DNA of 64,000 nt, taken from positions 27,700,038 through 27,764,037 of the forward strand of contig CM029368.1 of the NCBI GenBank assembly GCA_017165825.1, given 5' to 3'. The notes beneath the pieces are model-generated. The model saw nothing but the letters and a program-made list of their open reading frames with translations. It did not search any database and was not told where the DNA came from. Source of the DNA: Hepsetus odoe. Its lineage: Eukaryota; Chordata; Actinopteri; Characiformes; Hepsetidae. The translations under genes and the position numbers were made by a program. Positions 58,929-64,000 of this stretch are shown piece after piece (position 1 is the first letter of the stretch; each line of letters opens with the position of its first letter).

Positions 58929-59081
58929 TAAATAACTGTAAAATGCAACTGAACTTTAAGTTGAGTATAAAATCAGTCCAATTGAATCAAAATGTAACCC
59001 CAACCTTATCCATCATTCTAGACATAACCCCAATCCTAATGTGCTGCTGCTCACCAGTGGTGTTGTAGATATGCTCACCCC

Positions 59082-59086
<5 letters not shown>

Positions 59087-59135
<49 letters not shown>
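59087..59135. repeat. (CT)n microsatellite
   Basis: About 24 CT units. Confidence 0.95.
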
Positions 59136-59139
<4 letters not shown>

Positions 59140-59601
59140 GTCTGCTTCTGCTCTCTCGGGAGACTCACTTGGATAGAGAAACTGTAAGGCATTTGCATTA
59201 AAGAGCGACAGAAGACAGGGAAAGATATGATGAGTGAGTTGGTTTGCATGTGGTGTGGGGTCAGTGATGTGAATTCCGTCTTGACTCCACTCTCTGAAGC
59301 TTGCCGGCGGCTGTCTGCGTGCTGAGAGGAAGCTCGGTTGTGAACTGAGTGATTTCACATCTCTCCTCTGTCGAATTTGTCTCAGTTCAGACCCACTCAG
59401 CATGCCTCACTTTTGTGTGACACCCTGGTGATTTGGCCAGCTGTGAGCATCTCCTTGGCCAAATGCGTTGTGCTGCCCAACACCACAGATAATGATGTTA
59501 GCCTATTTGACAAACACATTAATTCAAGCTTCATTTAGCCTCCAGCCAACTCTCTCTCACTCGACGTCCTGGAAAAAGCTCAGGCCTATCATTAAGACGT
59601 G

Positions 59602-59633
<32 letters not shown>
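59602..59633. repeat. (TG)n microsatellite
   Basis: About 16 TG units. Confidence 0.9.
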
Positions 59634-59636
<3 letters not shown>

Positions 59637-59639
59637 TTG

Positions 59640-60515
59640 CAGCCCAGAGGGAGAATTGGACAAACAAATTATTTGTGGTGTAGGAAAGTATCTATTCAGT
59701 CCCTTTCTGAGAAGCGACTCTTCGCGTCATGCCGAGTCCTCACGGATGGATGGAGTGGTATTGGACAAATGCATAGGGTGCTTACTCGACAAGCAATAGC
59801 TGACCCCATATGGTCCCAGACGCAGGCGTTACACATACGTGCAGAAAAAAGGAACGGAGAGTCCCGTAGAGTCCTGTTTGTGACAGACGAGTCCTGCCCG
59901 ATTTACAGGCACAATTGTTGCTATCATTTCACCATTTTTGGAGATTTCACTTTCTTACATTTATAGTGATCCTCAAATGTGAGGATGAACGGATCACAAT
60001 AAATCCTCCAAAGCCGGTCACACTTTCTTTTACGGTCCCTTAAGTTCTAGATATTAATTGTGAAAATATGAGGTCATAAGCTATAAAATTATGATTCTTT
60101 GTAAAATGATGGTAAGTCACCAGGCATTATAGATACATTAAATGGGAGTGTCTAATAAGTTCTAGGTATTAAAATAATAATGGACATATTACATTTTACT
60201 AAAAGTTTCATGTTTAAGCTAGAAAGTAAGTGAGAATGTGTGGGAGGTCAGGTAGGGTATGAGCTTGTGTTTTGACTTAGATCTAGACTGTAAAAGGAGG
60301 AAATGTTTTTTTTTGTTTTTACTGTGGTCTTCCTTGCACTTTACCATTTGCTTTCCTGCTAAAAGATTTGATTTTATTGCAAAATTCAGTGTGACTTCTC
60401 ATCGACCACCTCATCATTCTGTATCATGGCGAGATCTCCACTTCATAGCTAGAACCTGTAAAGTATTTTGGTGTAACCCTATCTGGGTAAATATCACAAT
60501 TTTACCCAAAGTAAT
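59640..60515. other. Intergenic, nothing recognised
   Basis: Open frames here are short and resemble no family I know. Confidence 0.5.
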
Positions 60516-60524
60516 TACACAGTG

Positions 60525-60616
60525 TCCTTCGCCCTGTGTGAGCTGGGGTGGACTCCAGCACCCCCCCGCAACCCTAATTAGGACAAGCGGCCCAGAAAAT
60601 GACTGACTGACTGACT
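60525..60616 (+). repeat. Repeat C 3' end
   Basis: CGCCCTGTGTGAGCTGGGGT, CCCTAATTAGGACAAGCGGC, then (GACT)n. Close to 58848-58928. Confidence 0.75.
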
Positions 60617-60619
60617 AAT

Positions 60620-61625
60620 TACACATTACTTTATACTTACTAGTTAAAATGTGCAACTTTTCACTATAGCTTACTTAAACTGTTGCAAAAAAATTAATGA
60701 CCCGTTTCTTTAGATTGTGTACCTCATTTTTAGCCATTCATAACCAGGAACTTTATGGATTGCAAATGAAAGTGTTACCAAAATATTATTAAATTAACTT
60801 GACGTCCTGACATTGAGGACGTACATATTTCTCCACGGATTATATTTGTGTAGAATTTGAATTTCACTAATCTGTAAAACACGGAGTGCTTAAAATGCTG
60901 TTTGTCACTCCATGGACATTGAAAGCACATCAGAAGTGGTGCTGTTCTGCAATGTTCTACTGAGTCAGTTGAAAACAGAGCAGGATTACAGTTAGATAGG
61001 ACACCCACATCTAATATGCAAAGTACACCAAAGCAGAGAGCACGTATTTGTCTTCTTCATTCGTTCTAATGCACTTTTCCCTTTCTGCTTCCCGTTTTCC
61101 ACTTCTATTCCCCTGACACCCAGAAGACGCAGCGATTCATTGCTCACTGTCTGAAGTGAGATGATGTCTATTGTATGGTTCTTGGAAATAACTGACTGAG
61201 AAAAAGAGCTTTGTTTCTTATCTTTCACTTCAGCTCTTAATTGCATAAAAAACATGGAGATGTGTCGAAAGTAATGAATAAAAATCTACTGCTACTATTG
61301 TAAGATTCCACTGTAATTGAGCGTAAGTACATGATACCTTTACTGTACTTTACCTGAGCTCGTTTCTATTATTTAGATAATGCAAAGGAGTAGGCCGCTC
61401 ACTGGATGAAAAATAACTTGGAAATGACTGATGCTTGGTGGCTATTTATGGTAAGAGAAGAAAAAGGAGCTATTTGGTTTGCTGGTAAAGGGGTAAACAG
61501 GGAAAGCAGTCTCGTTGAGGAGATGTGTGGGCGCACCAGAACAACCTGTTTCTTTTGTGATCCAAAAGCTGCGAACTTTAATGTGATGGTTTTGAATTTT
61601 CAAAATTTCGAGACACTAATGTGAC
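60620..61625. other. Intergenic, nothing recognised
   Basis: AT-rich unique-looking sequence. Confidence 0.5.
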
Positions 61626-61633
61626 TGTATTTT

Positions 61634-61846
61634 GTCATTGTGAAAAATGTCACAGCACACAGTGAGACAACGAAATTCAACATCAGCTTCACACCCACAC
61701 ACACGCTTGCAGCATGAAGCAGCTATTTAAAGCACCCGAGGAGCAATGATGGGGACTTTGCCTTGCTTAAGGGTACCACGGGGCAACCTACTGATCTGTG
61801 ATTCGAACCCATGATCTTCTGATCCTGGGGCCTAATCCTGCGTCTG
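61634..61846 (-). repeat. SINE-A copy
   Basis: Short tail at left (TTTTGTCATTGTGAAAAATG). The CTTGCTTAAGGGTACC body and GTGATTCGAACCC B-box complement are at right. Confidence 0.8.
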
Positions 61847-62007
61847 TAGTGTCATGTTTTTAGGCCTCGTCTTATTCAGTGAGAGAGCAGCCTGGTCTCC
61901 TCTGATGGAAATAAATGCATTTCCAAGATAAAGGCTTGATGTACTTTACCCCGAGCACACAGCGACAAGGTTCTAGTTCTGATTTCCACATGGGCTTCCA
62001 GGTTTCC

Positions 62008-62232
62008 TTCAGCGTGGAGTTTGCATGTTCCTCCTGTGTCTGGTTGGGCTTCCTCCAGGTGCTTCGTTTCCTAACACAGTGCAAAGACAAGCATGTCAGG
62101 TGGATTGGAGACGTTAAATCACCCTCTATGTGTGTTTGTCTGTCACTCTGTCCTGTGATGGAATGGACTGGTGACTGGCATCCAGGGTTTTTTCAGCTTT
62201 TTGCCCTTCAAGCGCTAAGATAGGCTACAGGC
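62008..62232 (+). repeat. Repeat C copy
   Basis: CGTGGAGTTTGCATGTTCCT, CTTCCTCCAGGTGCTTCG, CATGTCAGGTGGATTGGAGA and GGACTGGTGACTGGCATCC in family order. Confidence 0.7.
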
Positions 62233-62234
62233 TC

Positions 62235-63655
62235 TCCTTATATTATTTATAGTCCACAGCTCAGCTAAATCTGCTGAGTAGTTAAAGTGTTCTATGAGCA
62301 GTCCAGTGTTCAGTCCAGTAACAAGAGTTAACAGTTTGTCCAATACAGCTCAGCTGGGAGTGATATGTTTAATTAAAAACAGTTTTTTCTTCATATCAAA
62401 GTGAAAAAAAGTGCAAAGAAGTAAACTTTGAAAGATTGGCTCATGAAAACATGAAAGAAGGAAGGCAGATGGTGGAACTTTTCTCTACAGAGATGGCAGG
62501 ATGGACAGCAGCTTTTTCAGGGTCATGGCAAGAGTGCCCTCCAACACAGAGGGACATAACAGACTGGCCCAATCAACACTACATGCCTCAATTCTCTCAT
62601 CCCATCATTCTGCTCGCTCTCGGGGTCTCACAGGGCTCTGCAGCATTTGATGGAGTCTCTTCCTTCAGAGAAAGCAGGCCATGATGGAATGGTTCAGATC
62701 TCCATGTAATGTGTCAACTGATAATTTCAACATTTTTGAACCTTTTTGATTGCACTCACTCTGCATTACTTCTCATTACTCGTACGTCTAGAAGCTAATG
62801 GGCAGGTGTTGAAGTAAGTGCCCCAATGGTTTCTATTGTATTCACTTTTCATTATTCATTTCGTTTAAGATTGAGAGTCAGAAAAATGTGGCTGTGCTTG
62901 AATATATGTTAAATGAGCTCAATGAAGACGTATGATTTGAAAGTGCACCTTTAAAGATGGCCATTAATCTTGATAACGTTAAAGTGCTGTGTGATTGATT
63001 GAAGAAGATGCGTTTTTAAATTAATATAAAACCCTCCCTTTTCCAGGGCACATCAGATATTGGGGTGGGTTTACAGCATGCAGGAACATTAATGCTCGAT
63101 AGTAAAATGGTTATTGTAACTTAAATAAACTTCTCAGAACTTATCAGAACAGAACAGAGCAAAATTGGGCTAAAACGACTATATCCAGTCCAAAGAAAAG
63201 CAAAAAGTTCTCTTGCATTCTAGTGGTTCCTGAGTTCTGTATCTTTAGCTATGTTTAATAAAGTTGAGTACGAGACTCCCGGCTATGCGCGTCTGTCCAG
63301 CGTACACCTCCAAAGCATTACAGACACTAACCAAAATTATCGTTATTGAAATCAAAGCTGGAAATAAGAACTAGGAGTCAAATGAAAAAGGTAATATCAT
63401 ATAATGTGATAAAAATTATCAGATGTAATTCAAAAAATGATACATCATCAGATGTGCTCTGCAGAAAACACATAGAGCATTTAGATTTTTTTAGAAGAAA
63501 AATGGCTTTAAAAGCTGTGGCTTCAGTACATGACGATCATTATCTCATGATGCTGAAAAGATCTCCTGCCTCTACAGTGGAAGGCTTTTTGACGCAAGCT
63601 GTGAATCATGTACTCCATATAGCAGTGTTTCTGCACTGAAATGTCATTGCTGAGA
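62235..63655. other. Intergenic, nothing recognised
   Basis: AT-rich unique-looking sequence. Short open frames have no family resemblance. Confidence 0.5.
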
Positions 63656-63657
63656 CT

Positions 63658-63810
63658 AAACCCCCTTCTTCTTTCCCTCTTTCTCTCTGTCTTTGTCTCC
63701 CTTCATCTGTCTGTGTCTCTTTCTCTCTCTCTCACTTCTTTCTCTGTCTCCTCTGTATCTTTGTCTTTTCTTTCTTCATCTTTTTCTGTCTCCCGCTTTT
63801 TCTCTTTCTG

Positions 63811-63870
<60 letters not shown>
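63658..63870. repeat. Long pyrimidine tract ending in (CT)n
   Basis: More than 200 bases almost purely C and T on the plus strand, with the last 59 a clean (CT)n run. It explains the Ser/Leu-only and Arg/Glu-only open frames on both strands. Confidence 0.95.
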
Positions 63871-63874
<4 letters not shown>

Positions 63875-63912
63875 TCTCTGTCTGGACCCATCTGCAGTGG
63901 AACCTGTGAAAC

Positions 63913-64000
63913 ATGAGTGAACTAGTGGTGACCAGAGCAACAGCTCCAAGAGCAACTCATGAGTTTCAGGCCGTCCTGGTGTCCCTAAGCTGCAGTTCAC
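63913..64000 (+). CDS. Possible first coding exon, cut by window end
   Basis: Directly after the pyrimidine tract, CATCTGCAG at 63889-63897 looks like a splice acceptor. It is followed 15 bases later by an ATG whose frame stays open to the window end (MSELVVTRATAPRATHEFQA...). The frame is only 29 codons and I do not recognise it. Chance is the likelier explanation. Confidence 0.15.
   Translation, partial: MSELVVTRATAPRATHEFQAVLVSLSCSS

Noticed and set aside
58987..59403. 138-codon minus-strand frame with an Arg/Glu run
   Set aside because: The charged run is the (CT)n microsatellite; its flanks are not protein-like.
59607..59966. 119-codon open frame starting in (TG)n
   Set aside because: It begins in the microsatellite, and the remainder has no recognisable similarity.
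63641..64000. Ser/Leu-rich and Arg/Glu-rich frames at the right edge
   Set aside because: Products of the pyrimidine tract.

Overview
The window is nuclear DNA from a ray-finned fish (teleost). Genes are intron-rich with GT-AG junctions. tRNA-headed SINEs of at least two families are scattered throughout, together with RTE-type LINE 3' ends, Tc1-like relics and long (GT)n, (GA)n and (CT)n microsatellites. The B30.2 TRIM gene is of a type greatly expanded in fishes. Nothing in the sequence fixes the species.

Four protein-coding genes can be supported. At the left is crb3 (Crumbs 3, +), with coding exons at 1549-1624, 5105-5151 and 5270-5476. It is followed tail-to-tail by a four-exon beta-tubulin of the TUBB4A type (-, 10405 to 7458). 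CRB3 and TUBB4A are also close neighbours on human chromosome 19p13.3, so this looks like old conserved linkage. Diverging from the tubulin promoter is a six-exon TRIM35-like RING/B-box/coiled-coil/B30.2 ubiquitin-ligase gene (+, 14615 to 20577). A class A GPCR with a single coding exon (-, 31228 to 30272) stands alone further right. These genes serve different roles (epithelial polarity, microtubules, ubiquitin ligation, receptor signalling), and nothing suggests they form a joint system.

From about 31.3 kb to the end I find no convincing gene except a weak candidate first exon at the right edge. This 33 kb holds repeat copies separated by non-repetitive AT-rich blocks that look like conserved non-coding (enhancer-type) elements. 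The most interesting signal is a non-coding segment present twice in the same orientation 8.6 kb apart (26104-26519 and 34768-35123). It shows three colinear blocks, including an ungapped 143-base block of about 80% identity by my count, and neither copy carries recognisable transposon hallmarks. Two shorter non-coding pairs are also present.

Other structures are a complete hAT-like MITE with a perfect 8-base target duplication, a 5'-truncated RTE LINE with a perfect 14-base target duplication, a fold-back arrangement of Tc1 transposase 3' ends seen at two loci, a chimeric SINE, and inverted or nested SINE pairs. For reference, SINE-A means the family with a tRNA-like head (A box like TGGCCTAGTGG) and a tail ending in repeats of TCACTT. 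SINE-B means the family whose tail reads like CTGGATAAGAGC. Repeat C means the widespread element containing TTTCCTCCCACAGTCC and ending in GGACAAGCGG plus a 4-base repeat. Family names beyond these descriptions are from memory.
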